DNA of 64,000 nt from DATFVJ01 sp963712955 (GTDB lineage Bacteria; Actinomycetota; Actinomycetes; Streptosporangiales; Streptosporangiaceae): the NCBI GenBank assembly GCA_963712955.1, contig CAVQKF010000014.1, positions 62,001 through 126,000 on the forward strand. Direction: 5' to 3'. Both the position numbers and the translations under genes were made by a program. The notes beneath the pieces were generated by a model. The model worked only from the letters and a program-made list of their open reading frames with translations, did no database searches and had not been told where the DNA came from. Shown piece by piece: positions 25,882 through 34,512 of the stretch (its first letter is position 1; every line of letters begins with the position of its first letter).

Positions 25882-26124
25882 TCACTCTGCGTGAAGTGAG
25901 AACTCCTCGATCACGGGGTTGGCGAGCAGTTCACCGGCCAGTTTGCCGATCTCGGCCAGCGCCTCCTTATCCGCTGGGCCGCTAATCTCAAGCTCGAATC
26001 GCTTGCCCTGCCGCACGGCGGCGACCTGGCCGAATCCGAGCCGCCTTGATGCGCTGGCGATGGCCTCACCCTGCGGATCGTGGATTTCCGGCTTGAGCAT
26101 CACGTCGACGATCACGCGTGCCAC
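25882..26124 (-). CDS. purS: Phosphoribosylformylglycinamidine synthase subunit PurS
   Basis: An 80-residue protein bridging PurL and PurQ in the FGAM synthase complex. The sequence ARVIVDVMLKPEIHDPQGEA followed by RRLGFGQVAAVRQGKRFELE is typical PurS. GTG 26124 is chosen because GGGAGGA lies just upstream and it matches the usual PurS N-terminus. The upstream open frame is Arg/Gly-rich filler. In this genome purS is separated from purQ by the HATPase gene, all on the same strand. Confidence 0.96.
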   Translation of the reverse strand: MARVIVDVMLKPEIHDPQGEAIASASRRLGFGQVAAVRQGKRFELEISGPADKEALAEIGKLAGELLANPVIEEFSLHAE

Positions 26125-26541
26125 GCGTCCTCCCTGTCTGCCTTGGCGGCCTTGTCGATCCGGCCGCCGCCCCAAGCCGCCGGGCCGCGGCGTCACCGTC
26201 AGCCGCAGCGGTCACCCGGCGTCACCAGGGCAGCGCCACGGCACGCAGCGTACTGCGATCACGCCACTGCTGGGCCCTGGCCCCACGAACCCCGTGGGGT
26301 TGCCACCTCCCCCATACGGGAGACTGTGCACGGGCCAGGGGAAACGCCCCCACGGAAGCCCTCGGCCCGTCCTGAGTGCTTGCGCCGGATACGGGGATAT
26401 CTGTCACGATGGCGTCTGTGGCCCAACCGGGCCGCAGCGCACCACTGCGTCCGCGAACCGTCACAACGGAGCGCGGAACGGCCACACCGGCCAGTCGCGG
26501 TGATCCCGCGGCCCGGCCCCGATAAAACTGAGGAGTGGCAC
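26125..26541. other. Divergent promoter region between purS and the 2-oxoacid dehydrogenase operon
   Basis: About 415 bp without a gene. It contains the inverted repeat CCCCACG-AACCC-CGTGGGG at 26281-26299, able to form a 7-bp GC stem. Promoters for purS (left) and the pdhA-like gene (right) must be here, but no clear -35/-10 pair stands out. Confidence 0.5.
26281..26299. promoter_or_regulatory. GC-rich inverted repeat in the purS/pdhA divergent region
   Basis: CCCCACG and CGTGGGG form a perfect 7-bp inverted repeat with a 5-bp spacer. There is no following T-tract, so it is as likely to be an operator as a terminator. Confidence 0.35.
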
Positions 26542-27699
26542 GTGACCGTCGATGTGGACGGTGCGGCCGCCGCCGCACCAGACCCTGCCGCCTTCGGCGC
26601 GCTGGCGGGCGCTCAGCAGGAGCCCGTGCAGCTCCTGACGCCGGAGGGCGAACGGGTCGAGCATCCGAGATACCCACTCGAACTCGCCGTGGACGACATT
26701 CGCGGGCTCTACCGTGACCTGGTCCTTGTGCGCAGGATCGATTCCGAGGCCGTCGCGCTGCAGCGCCAGGGCGAGCTCGGCATCTGGGCCTCCCTGCTCG
26801 GCCAGGAAGCCGCGCAGATCGGCTCGGGCCGTGCGCTCGGCCCGCGTGACATGGCCTTCCCGACATACCGCGAGCACGGCGTCGCCTGGTGCCGTGGCCT
26901 GGACCCGATGAAGCTGCTTGAGCTCTTCCGTGGTGTCAGCCACGGCGGCTGGGACCCGGCCGAGCACAACTTCCAGCTCTATTCGATCGTGATCGGCAGC
27001 CAGACCCTGCACGCGACCGGTTACGCCATGGGCATTCAGCGCGACGGCGAAACGGGCGAGGACGGCGCGGCGACGATCGTCTACTTCGGCGACGGCGCCA
27101 CCAGCCAGGGCGATGTCAACGAGTCGTTCATCTGGGCATCGGTGTTCAACGCCCCCGTCGTGTTCTTCTGCCAGAACAACCAGTGGGCCATCTCCGAGCC
27201 CCTGGAGAAGCAGAGCCGCATCCCGCTCTACCAGCGGGCCCGCGGTTTCGGCTTCCCCGGGATCCGGGTGGACGGCAACGATGTGCTCGCCTGCCTGGCG
27301 GTGACGCGCGCCGCGCTTCAGGCGGCACGGGAGGGCCAGGGGCCGACGCTGATCGAGGCCTACACCTACCGGATGGGGGCGCACACGACCTCCGATGACC
27401 CCACCCGGTACCGGCTGGCGGCCGAACTCGAGTCATGGAAGCTGAGGGACCCGATCGAGCGGGTCAAGGCATACCTGGTCCGCCGTGACCTGGCAGGCGC
27501 CTCTTTCTTCGATGGAATCGAGCAGGAATCCGCCGGGCTCGGCGTACAGCTCAGGAAGGCCTGTCTGTCGATGCCCGACCCCCGGCCTGCGCAGATATTC
27601 GAGAACGTCTACGCGGAACCGCACACGCTTGTGGATGCCGAGCGCGAGCAGTTCATGACCTACCTGAGCTCGTTCGCCGACGAGGAGGGCGCGCGATGA
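26542..27699 (+). CDS. pdhA: 2-oxoacid dehydrogenase E1 component, alpha subunit (PDH/BCKDH type)
   Basis: The 385-residue protein is the thiamine-diphosphate-binding E1 alpha subunit. The ThDP motif spans GDGATSQGDVNESFIWASVF to QNNQWAIS. Other landmarks are YREHGVAWCRGLDP, YRMGAHTTSDDPTRYR (phosphorylation-loop region) and RGFGFPGIRVDGNDV. GTG 26542 follows TGAGGAG. Its stop overlaps the E1 beta start (ATGA). With vdh nearby, a branched-chain 2-oxoacid substrate is more likely than pyruvate, but annotation pipelines usually call such genes pdhA. Confidence 0.93.
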   Translation: MTVDVDGAAAAAPDPAAFGALAGAQQEPVQLLTPEGERVEHPRYPLELAVDDIRGLYRDLVLVRRIDSEAVALQRQGELGIWASLLGQEAAQIGSGRALGPRDMAFPTYREHGVAWCRGLDPMKLLELFRGVSHGGWDPAEHNFQLYSIVIGSQTLHATGYAMGIQRDGETGEDGAATIVYFGDGATSQGDVNESFIWASVFNAPVVFFCQNNQWAISEPLEKQSRIPLYQRARGFGFPGIRVDGNDVLACLAVTRAALQAAREGQGPTLIEAYTYRMGAHTTSDDPTRYRLAAELESWKLRDPIERVKAYLVRRDLAGASFFDGIEQESAGLGVQLRKACLSMPDPRPAQIFENVYAEPHTLVDAEREQFMTYLSSFADEEGAR

Positions 27700-28679
27700 C
27701 CACGCTGACGCTCGCCAAGGCGCTTAACGAGGGCCTGCGCAAGGCACTCGAACGCGATCAGAAGGTCCTCATCATGGGTGAGGACGTCGGCAAGCTCGGC
27801 GGCGTGTTCCGCGTGACCGACGGGCTGCAGAAGGACTTCGGTGAGAGCCGGGTCATCGACACGCCGCTCGCGGAGTCGGGCATCGTCGGCACCGCGATCG
27901 GCCTCGCGCTGCGCGGCTACCGCCCGGTCTGCGAGATCCAGTTCGACGGATTCGTCTTCCCCGCCTTCAACCAGATCGTGAGCCAGCTGGCCAGGATGCG
28001 CCTCCGCTCGCTAGGCCACCTCAGCCTGCCCGTCGTCATCCGGATCCCCTTCGGCGGCGGCATCGGCGCCGTCGAGCACCACAGCGAGTCGCCAGAGGCC
28101 TACGTGGCCCACAGCGCCGGGCTGCGCGTGGTCGCGTGCGCCGAGGCTCTCGACGCGTACACGATGATCCAGCAGGCGGTCACCTGCGCGGACCCGGTGA
28201 TCTTCTTTGAGCCCAAACAGCGTTACTGGGATCGCGGCGAGGTCGACGTCTCGCGGGACCTGGCGGAGGCGCACCCGTTGGGCCGCGCGAAGATCGTCGC
28301 TACCGGCACCGACGTGACCGTGCTCGCCTATGGCCCGACGGTCAAGACGAGCGTCAGCGCGGCGGCAGCCGCGGGCGACGACGGCCACAGCGTCGAGGTG
28401 ATCGACCTGCGATCTCTCTCGCCGTTCGACGTGGACACGGTCTGCGAGTCTGTCAAGCGGACCGGCCGGTGCGTGGTCGTGCACGAGGCCCCCGTCTTCG
28501 CCGGGCTCGGCGCGGAGATAGCGGCACGGGTCACCGAGCAGTGCTTCTACCACCTGGAGGCGCCCGTACTGCGCGTAGGCGGCTTCTCCACGCCGTATCC
28601 GCCGTCCAGGCTCGAGGATCATTACCTGCCCGACCTGGACCGGATCCTTGACGCGGTCGACCGCACGTTCGGCTACTGA
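27696..28679 (+). CDS. pdhB: 2-oxoacid dehydrogenase E1 component, beta subunit
   Basis: The 327-residue partner of the E1 alpha subunit. Conserved parts are KVLIMGEDVGKLGGVFRVTD, SRVIDTPLAESGIVGTAIGL, EIQFDGFVFPAFNQIVSQLA, VVIRIPFGGGIGAVEHHSES, VIFFEPKQRYW and SLSPFDVDTV. E1 decarboxylates the 2-oxo acid and transfers the acyl group to E2 lipoate. It overlaps the alpha gene by 4 bp and is followed after 14 bp by E2. Confidence 0.95.
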   Translation: MTTLTLAKALNEGLRKALERDQKVLIMGEDVGKLGGVFRVTDGLQKDFGESRVIDTPLAESGIVGTAIGLALRGYRPVCEIQFDGFVFPAFNQIVSQLARMRLRSLGHLSLPVVIRIPFGGGIGAVEHHSESPEAYVAHSAGLRVVACAEALDAYTMIQQAVTCADPVIFFEPKQRYWDRGEVDVSRDLAEAHPLGRAKIVATGTDVTVLAYGPTVKTSVSAAAAAGDDGHSVEVIDLRSLSPFDVDTVCESVKRTGRCVVVHEAPVFAGLGAEIAARVTEQCFYHLEAPVLRVGGFSTPYPPSRLEDHYLPDLDRILDAVDRTFGY

Positions 28680-28693
28680 GGGGGCTGCGCCTG

Positions 28694-30496
28694 ATGACTG
28701 AGCTGAAGCAGTTCAAGCTGCCTGACGTCGGTGAGGGCCTGAAGGAAGCGGACATCGTGAGGTGGCATGTCCAGCCGGGCGACAAGGTCACAGTGAACCA
28801 GACCATCGTCGAGATCGAGACCGCGAAGGCCGTGGTTGAACTGCCGTGCCCGTTCGAGGGGGTGGTGACAGGCCTGCTCGTCAGAGAGGGCGAGACCGTG
28901 GACGTGGGAACGCCGATCATCTCGGTCGACGTTTCCGCCGGCGCGGGCCAGATGGGCGGCGCCAGCACCGATACAGAACGGCTGCCGCAAGCCGCGCCAG
29001 CCGCGCCGGATTCTGGGAGCCTGGGGCAGCCCGGGCCTGGCGTGCCGGACGTCAGCGGGGTGGCACCGGGCGGCGCTGTGCCCACGCAGGTCGGCACGGT
29101 GCGAGAGCCCGGCGGCCCGCCGCTCGTGTCCGTCAACGACCTGGTGCCGTCCCCTCCGGCCGAGGGTGCGGCCGAACACCGCCGCCGCGGCCCCGCGCCC
29201 GGGCAGGCGCGGCAACCGGTGCTTGTCGGGTACGGGGTCAAGCTCGGCACCGGGACGCGCAGGCCGCGCAAGGCCACGGCAACTTCAGCTCCCTCAGGCC
29301 CTGCGGCGCCAGCTCCCGCAGCCCGATCGGCCGTGCCAGGCTCGTCAGCAGCACCTGTCGTCCCATCGGCCCCCTCGGATCCATCGGCCCGATCGGCCGT
29401 GCCAGGCTCGTCAGCAGCACCTGACGTCCCATCGGCTCCCTCGGCCCCGTCGGCCCCGTCGGCCCCATCAGTCAATCCAGCTTTTTCAGTCCCTGCTGCC
29501 TCTTCAGCCCCTCTGGCCGTGGCGGGGCCGGCGGCCACACGCGGCCCACTGCCAGGCCGGATCGCGGTTCTCGCGAAGCCCCCGGTGCGGAAGCTGGCGA
29601 GGGAACTCGGGGTTGATCTGACCGCGGTCGCCGGAACAGGCCCAGGCGGTTCCATTACCCGCGCGGACGTGCAGGACGCCGCTGACGCGGCGGCCGTGCA
29701 TGGCGCTGCGCACGGGCCCGGCCCGGCCGCGGCGGGCACGGCCGGCACCGTCGCGCCTACGTTCGGGCCTGTGATCGTGAGCGCCGATACCGGGCCACGC
29801 GAGGAGCGGATCGCGGTCCGCGGCGTGCGCAGGCACACGGCCGCTGCGGTGGTGGCGAGCGCGTTTACCGCCCCGCATGTCACCGGGTTCCTGCAAGTCG
29901 ACATGACCGCGACCACCGACGCAGTGCGGCAGGTCCGCGAACTGCCCGAGCTCGCAGGACTGCGGGTGTCCCCGCTGCTGTTCGTGGCGAAGGCCCTGCT
30001 GCTCGCCGTCGCGCGCAATCCTATGATCAATTCTTCATGGGACGACGCGGCACAGGAGATCGTGGTCAAGCGCTACGTGAACCTCGGCATCGCGGCGGCC
30101 ACCGATCGCGGCCTCATCGTCCCGAACGTCAAGGACGCGCACGCGTTGCCACTGCCCGCGCTCGCGCGTGCCATCGGCGGGCTCGCCGAGACCGCACGGG
30201 CCGGCCAGACGACTCCGGCCGATCTGCGGGGCGGCACGATCACGATCACCAATGTCGGGGTATTCGGGGTTGATTCCGGCACACCGATCCTCACCCCAGG
30301 CGAAGCGGCAATCCTGGCATTCGGCCAGGTCAGGGACATGCCTTGGGTACACAAAGGCGAGCTCGCCGTGCGCAGGATATGCACGCTCGCGCTCTCCTTC
30401 GATCACCGGATCGTGGATGGCGATCTCGGCTCGGCCGTCCTTCGCGATGTCGGCGCGATGCTGGAAGACCCGGTCCGGATGCTTGCCTGGGCCTGA
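28694..30496 (+). CDS. 2-oxoacid dehydrogenase E2 component (dihydrolipoyl acyltransferase)
   Basis: The 600-residue E2 has one lipoyl domain (KLPDVGEGLKEADIVRWHVQ with the lipoyl Lys in ETAKAVVELP), a long flexible linker, a peripheral subunit-binding domain (VRKLARELGVDLTAVAGTGP) and a CoA-dependent acyltransferase domain ending with the active-site motif SFDHRIVDGDLG. The first linker is unusually long (about 150 residues) and holds a 66-bp direct duplication giving ARSAVPGSSAAP twice, then SAP repeats. No E3 (lpd) gene is in the window. ATG 28694 is close to the E1 beta stop, so the three genes form an operon. Confidence 0.93.
   Translation: MTELKQFKLPDVGEGLKEADIVRWHVQPGDKVTVNQTIVEIETAKAVVELPCPFEGVVTGLLVREGETVDVGTPIISVDVSAGAGQMGGASTDTERLPQAAPAAPDSGSLGQPGPGVPDVSGVAPGGAVPTQVGTVREPGGPPLVSVNDLVPSPPAEGAAEHRRRGPAPGQARQPVLVGYGVKLGTGTRRPRKATATSAPSGPAAPAPAARSAVPGSSAAPVVPSAPSDPSARSAVPGSSAAPDVPSAPSAPSAPSAPSVNPAFSVPAASSAPLAVAGPAATRGPLPGRIAVLAKPPVRKLARELGVDLTAVAGTGPGGSITRADVQDAADAAAVHGAAHGPGPAAAGTAGTVAPTFGPVIVSADTGPREERIAVRGVRRHTAAAVVASAFTAPHVTGFLQVDMTATTDAVRQVRELPELAGLRVSPLLFVAKALLLAVARNPMINSSWDDAAQEIVVKRYVNLGIAAATDRGLIVPNVKDAHALPLPALARAIGGLAETARAGQTTPADLRGGTITITNVGVFGVDSGTPILTPGEAAILAFGQVRDMPWVHKGELAVRRICTLALSFDHRIVDGDLGSAVLRDVGAMLEDPVRMLAWA
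29321..29452. repeat. 66-bp direct duplication in the E2 linker
   Basis: GCCCGATCGGCCGTGCCAGG begins at 29321 and again at 29387. The two 66-bp units differ by a few substitutions and are followed by short CGGCCCC(G/A)T units. The length keeps the reading frame. Confidence 0.9.
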
Positions 30497-30821
30497 GCCC
30501 GACGTCACAGGCCAGGCCGGCAAGGGTTCGCATCGCGCCGCAGACCCGCCGGGCACACATCGCCTTGCGCGTTCTCCACCCGGATTGCCCGGTTTCAGCC
30601 CATCGGACTAAAATTCCGCCGCGGTCACGAAACTGGCGGCCGGGATCGGCCGTTCGTGGCACGCCGTGCGGACCCGCGTGCGGACCCGCGTGCGGAACCG
30701 CAGCCGAGCCTTGCGCGTATGGGCATGATTGGCGCGCTGGCGGGTGGGCACGGACACCATGGGACCAACGACCCTGCCGAAAAGGGGCAAAGGTCCCCGA
30801 ACCGGACAGAGGGGAGACGGC
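30497..30821. other. Intergenic region after the E2 gene
   Basis: No gene is seen. It contains a 12-bp tandem repeat (GTGCGGACCCGC) in three copies at 30666-30701 and must hold the promoter of the downstream DHp-domain gene. No clear terminator is visible. Confidence 0.5.
30666..30701. repeat. 12-bp tandem repeat, three copies
   Basis: GTGCGGACCCGC at 30666 and 30678, with a variant GTGCGGAACCGC at 30690. The array lies about 120 bp upstream of the next start codon. Confidence 0.88.
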
Positions 30822-31187
30822 ATGCCGCGTCCAGAGCAGGAGTCCGCTCCGGACCGCGGCTTGGTGGAGGAACGAGGGCCGCCCGCCGCCGCGCCACACT
30901 GTGCCCAGCCTCACGGCGGTACCCTGCTCGATCCTGAGAAGCTGCTCGCAGAGGAACGGGCGAGGATCGGCCGTGAGCTCCACGACGTTGTCATCCGCCG
31001 CCTGTTCGCGGTGAGCCTGAAGCTCAGCGGTGCGCTGGCGATGATCGAACGGAACGAGGCGGCGCGGCGCGTGGACGAGGCGATCGCCGACTTGGACCAG
31101 ACCGTCAAGCTCATCCGGTCGGTCGTGTTCGCCCTGGAGCGCGGGTCGCTGCCCCAGATTTCCCCCCCGGCGGGCAGCCAGGGATAA
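30822..31187 (+). CDS. Histidine kinase-like DHp (HisKA_3) protein lacking an ATPase domain
   Basis: ATG 30822 follows AGAGGGGAGACGG and gives 121 residues. The C-terminal part is a NarL-type kinase dimerisation domain: ERARIGRELHDVVIRRLFAV with the potential phospho-acceptor His in the H box, then a second helix ARRVDEAIADLDQTVKLIRS. It stops at PPAGSQG, where a HATPase_c domain would normally follow. There is no membrane segment. It could accept phosphate from another kinase, dimerise with one, or be a stable truncation. The next frames downstream do not contain the missing ATPase. Confidence 0.78.
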   Translation: MPRPEQESAPDRGLVEERGPPAAAPHCAQPHGGTLLDPEKLLAEERARIGRELHDVVIRRLFAVSLKLSGALAMIERNEAARRVDEAIADLDQTVKLIRSVVFALERGSLPQISPPAGSQG

Positions 31188-31310
31188 CGCCGCACAGGAG
31201 GACGCGGGCATCGCGCACACCAACCACCACGGCGGGCATCCAGCAGTGTCCGCGGCGCGGGTATCGTGCGGAGCACAGGGACCGATACCGGCGTCTGCAG
31301 GGAGCTGACC

Positions 31311-32078
31311 GTGGCCAATCAGCTTGGAGCCGGGGCCTCCGGCGGATCCGCTCCGCCTGACCGTTTCGAGGTGGACGTTGCGGAGGCGCGGAAGGCGTTC
31401 TTCGTCATGGTCGCCTTTATCGCGATCATCTGGGCTGTGCAGATAGCGAACTGGGCCGACCACTACGCTATCGACGCCAGCTACGGGATCATCCCGCGCG
31501 ATGTGCTCCGGCTGCCAGATATCTTCCTCGCCCCGTTCCTGCACGCGTCCTGGACCCACATCGAGGGCAACTCGGGTCCGCTGTTCATTTTCGGCTTCCT
31601 CGCCGCCTACCGCGGCGTATGGAAGTTCGTCGGGGTGACCGTGCTCGTCGCGATCACCAGCGGCCTCGCTGTGTGGTTCTTCCAGGGCGGCAGCGGCGTC
31701 ACGGTGGGCGCGAGCGGCCTTGTCTTCGGCTACTTCGGCTACATCCTCGCCCGCGGCCTGATCGACAGGAACCTCATCCAGGCCCTCACCGCCATCATCA
31801 TGGGGCTGTCGTTCGCCTACCTACTGACGGTGGCGATTCCTGGTACGCCGAATGTCAGCTGGCTTGCCCATCTGGGCGGGCTCATCGGCGGCGTGGCGGC
31901 AGGCTGGATATTCCGCACCCGCAGGGGCAAGGGCAAGGGCAAGGGCAAGCCGAAGCGGGAAGCAGGCACAGGCGCCGGAAAGGGCACCGGCACCGGCGGC
32001 CAGACCCGGCCACTGCCTGTCGCCGCGGACAACCCGCGGGCGGAGTTGCACAAGGAACTGGGCGAACTCGGCCTGTAG
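31311..32078 (+). CDS. Rhomboid-family intramembrane serine protease
   Basis: GTG 31311, preceded by GCAGGGAG, gives 255 residues. Hydrophobic helices contain the rhomboid motifs: HIEGNSGPLFIFG in the second core helix, the nucleophile GASG (TVGASGLVFGYFG), and the catalytic His in SWLAHLGGLIGG. A basic cytoplasmic tail (RRGKGKGKGKPKRE) follows the last helix, and the C-terminus is hydrophilic. It cleaves membrane proteins within the bilayer; the substrate is unknown. Short GGGCAA repeats encode the GKGKGK stretch. Confidence 0.88.
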   Translation: MANQLGAGASGGSAPPDRFEVDVAEARKAFFVMVAFIAIIWAVQIANWADHYAIDASYGIIPRDVLRLPDIFLAPFLHASWTHIEGNSGPLFIFGFLAAYRGVWKFVGVTVLVAITSGLAVWFFQGGSGVTVGASGLVFGYFGYILARGLIDRNLIQALTAIIMGLSFAYLLTVAIPGTPNVSWLAHLGGLIGGVAAGWIFRTRRGKGKGKGKPKREAGTGAGKGTGTGGQTRPLPVAADNPRAELHKELGELGL

Positions 32079-32139
32079 GAAGCCGTGGATGCCGCGGGCC
32101 CGGGCAGACGCCGGGGCCTGAGCAGAACAGGAGAGGTCC

Positions 32140-32442
32140 ATGCTCCGTCACGTGGTGCTGTTCACCTGGACGCCGGAGGCCACCCAGGAGCAGCGGCAGG
32201 TGGTCGCGGCCGAGTTGCGCAAGCTACCCGGCGTGATCGCCGGACTCCGCGGGTACGAGGTGGGCCCCGACGCCGGGATCAACCGGGGGAACTTCGACTT
32301 CGCGGTCGTGGCCGACTTCGACGACCGGGACGGCTACCTCGGCTACCGTGATCATCCCGCGCACCGCGCCGTCATCGACAGGTACATCACGCCGATTGTC
32401 GCCACACGCGCCGCGGTCCAATACGAGACAGGCACCGGTTAG
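32140..32442 (+). CDS. Dabb (stress-responsive A/B barrel) domain protein
   Basis: A 100-residue protein beginning MLRHVVLFTWTPEATQEQRQ and containing NFDFAVVADFDDRDGYLGYR and a DHPAHRAVIDRYITPIV ending, the pattern of the dimeric alpha+beta barrel Dabb family. ATG 32140 follows AGGAGAGG. Members are implicated in stress response or small-molecule chemistry; no specific reaction is deducible. It is 61 bp downstream of the rhomboid gene on the same strand and convergent with the acyl-CoA dehydrogenase. Confidence 0.92.
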   Translation: MLRHVVLFTWTPEATQEQRQVVAAELRKLPGVIAGLRGYEVGPDAGINRGNFDFAVVADFDDRDGYLGYRDHPAHRAVIDRYITPIVATRAAVQYETGTG

Positions 32443-32493
32443 TTAGTTGCGCGCCGCAGGGGGTACGACCGGCCGCGCGCCGTTCGGGCACCG

Positions 32494-34362
32494 TCAGAAC
32501 GCCCCTTCTGGAAGCTCCATGAGGTCGAGGCTGGTCTCCTCGGTGATCTGCCGTTCCGCGGCAAGCCGGGGCAGCACGGTCGCGGCGAAGAACCGGGCCG
32601 CGGCGATCTTCCCCGCGTAGAACGCGCTGTCCTGCGCCCTCGCCGCGCCTGCTGAGCCGCCAGATGCGGGATCGGCACCGAACCCGTCGAGGCGGGCCAG
32701 GGCGACCTCCGCCTGCCGGGCGAGCAGCCATCCGATGATCAGGTCACCGAACGCGAGAAGGAGGCGGGTGGTATTGAGGCCCACCCGGTAGATCTCGGCC
32801 GGCTGCTCGATCGAGGCGACGAGGAAACCGCCCATCACGCTCACCATCGCCTCGACGTCGTCCGCGGCGCGCGCCAGGGCGGCACGCTCAGTCTTCAGCC
32901 GCCCGTTGCCGGCCTCACCGGCTGCGAACTCCCTGATCTGGCCGATCAGGTAGCGGAACGCGTCGCCGTCGTCACGGACGATCTTTCTGAAGAACAGGTC
33001 CATGGCCTGGATCGCCGTGGTGCCCTCGTACAGGCTGTCGATCCTCGCATCCCTTACGTACTGCTCGATCGGGTAATCCTGCAGGAAGCCGGAACCACCG
33101 AGCGTCTGCAGCGCGACGCCCAGAAGCTCGGATGACCGCTCCGAGCCGACACCCTTGACGATCGGCAGCAGCAGGTCGTTCACCTGTGCGGCGAGCTCAC
33201 CTGCGGGGTCGTCGGTGTGCGCAGCGGCGACCTGTGCCGCATCCTGGAAGGTCGCGGTGTAAAGGACCAGAGCCCGCAGACCCTCGGCGTACGCCTTCTG
33301 CAGCATGAGCATGCGCCGCACGTCCGGATGATGGGTGATCGTCACCCGCGGCGCGTTCTTGTCCGTCAGATGGGCAAGGTCGGCGCCCTGCACGCGGTTG
33401 CGTGCGTACTCGAGCGCGTTCAGGTAACCGGTGGAGAGCGTGGCGATCGCCTTGGTCCCGACCATCATGCGGGCGTACTCGATGACCTTGAACATCTGCT
33501 TGATACCGTCGTGCACCCCGCCGACAAGCGTGCCGACCGCGGGATGGCTCGCGCCGAACGTGAGCTCACACGTCGTCGAGGCCTTCAGCCCCATCTTGCG
33601 CTCGACGTTCGTCGCGTAGACGCCGTTACGGCTGCCGAGCGAGCCGTCCGGGTTGACAAGGAACTTGGGGACAAGGAACATCGACAGGCCCTTGGTGCCC
33701 GGGCCGGCACCCTCGGGGCGGGCGAGCACCATATGGAAGATATTCTCTGTCATGTCGTGCTCGGCGCTTGTGATGAAGCGCTTGACACCCTCGATGTGCC
33801 AGGTCCCGTCCGGCTGCGCGACGGCCCTGGTGCGGCCCGCGCCCACGTCCGAGCCCGCGTCCGGCTCGGTCAGCACCATGGTCGCGCCCCACCTGCGCTC
33901 GATGGCCAGTTCCGCGAAGCGCTTCTGCTCCTGCGTGCCGAGCTGCCACAGCAGCGACGCGAACAGCGGGCCACCCGAGTACATCCAGACCGCCGGGTTC
34001 GCACCCATCACAAGCTCTGCGACGGCCCAGCCGAGCGAGCGCGGCGCACCGCTGCCGCCCAGTTCGGCCGGCAGGTCCAGCCGGTACCACTCGGCGTCCA
34101 TGAACGTGCGGTACGACCGCTTGATCCCCTCAGGGATCGTGACGTACCCGGTTTCCGGATCGAAGACGGGCGGGTTGCGGTCGCCTGCCGCGAAGGACTC
34201 GGCGAGCGGTCCCGTCGCGAGCCTGTTCACCTCGTCGAGGATGTGCCTCGCGGTTTCCTCGTCAAACTCGGGAAATGGGTCCGTGCCCATCATGTCCTGG
34301 AGACGGAGCACCTCGAACAGGTTGAACTCGATGTCGCGGACGTTGCTCTTGTAGTGGCCCAT
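32494..34362 (-). CDS. Acyl-CoA dehydrogenase, long type (FadE5-like)
   Basis: The 622-residue flavoprotein begins MGHYKSNVRDIEFNLFEVLR, typical of the long actinobacterial acyl-CoA dehydrogenases with an extra N-terminal region and a C-terminal extension (AASRFFA-type helices). Motifs include MVLTEPDAGSDVGAGRTRAV for substrate/FAD binding, YEGTTAIQAMDLFFRKIVRD near the active-site end, and QTLGGSGFLQDYPIEQYVRD. It oxidises acyl-CoA to enoyl-CoA in beta-oxidation. The ATG at 34362 lies 28 bp from a near-palindromic operator candidate (34390-34409). Confidence 0.93.
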   Translation of the reverse strand: MGHYKSNVRDIEFNLFEVLRLQDMMGTDPFPEFDEETARHILDEVNRLATGPLAESFAAGDRNPPVFDPETGYVTIPEGIKRSYRTFMDAEWYRLDLPAELGGSGAPRSLGWAVAELVMGANPAVWMYSGGPLFASLLWQLGTQEQKRFAELAIERRWGATMVLTEPDAGSDVGAGRTRAVAQPDGTWHIEGVKRFITSAEHDMTENIFHMVLARPEGAGPGTKGLSMFLVPKFLVNPDGSLGSRNGVYATNVERKMGLKASTTCELTFGASHPAVGTLVGGVHDGIKQMFKVIEYARMMVGTKAIATLSTGYLNALEYARNRVQGADLAHLTDKNAPRVTITHHPDVRRMLMLQKAYAEGLRALVLYTATFQDAAQVAAAHTDDPAGELAAQVNDLLLPIVKGVGSERSSELLGVALQTLGGSGFLQDYPIEQYVRDARIDSLYEGTTAIQAMDLFFRKIVRDDGDAFRYLIGQIREFAAGEAGNGRLKTERAALARAADDVEAMVSVMGGFLVASIEQPAEIYRVGLNTTRLLLAFGDLIIGWLLARQAEVALARLDGFGADPASGGSAGAARAQDSAFYAGKIAAARFFAATVLPRLAAERQITEETSLDLMELPEGAF

Positions 34363-34389
34363 GGCGCGCGCGGCTCTCCGATGTCGTAA

Positions 34390-34409
34390 GTTACCTACTA
34401 GTCAGTAAC
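34390..34409. promoter_or_regulatory. Palindromic operator candidate upstream of the acyl-CoA dehydrogenase gene
   Basis: GTTACCTACTAGTCAGTAAC matches its own reverse complement at 16 of 20 positions: outer arms GTTAC/GTAAC and the central ACTAGT palindrome. It lies 28-47 bp before the start codon, the position of a TetR-type operator overlapping a promoter. Autoregulated TetR repressors of fatty-acid genes often bind sites of this shape; which one is unknown. Confidence 0.55.
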
Positions 34410-34427
34410 AAGTTGGAATCTTACCTT

Positions 34428-34475
34428 GTTCCCGGCTGGTGGTGTGACAGGGTTCCCGGCTGGTGGTGTGACAGG
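34428..34475. repeat. 24-bp perfect tandem duplication
   Basis: GTTCCCGGCTGGTGGTGTGA-type 24-bp units occupy 34428-34451 and 34452-34475 with no mismatch. They lie between the acyl-CoA dehydrogenase promoter and the 3' end of the next minus-strand gene. Confidence 0.93.
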
Positions 34476-34512
34476 AGACCAGGCGTTCGCCGGCGGGCAG
34501 GGCCCCGCAGGC

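Noticed and set aside
26080..26541. 5' extension of the E1 alpha frame
   Set aside because: The region is Arg/Pro-rich without domain character and GTG 26542 has a good ribosome site.
26542..30496. Assignment of the E1/E2 operon as a definite pyruvate dehydrogenase
   Set aside because: The motifs do not separate PDH from BCKDH; context favours branched-chain substrates, so only the general class was called with certainty.
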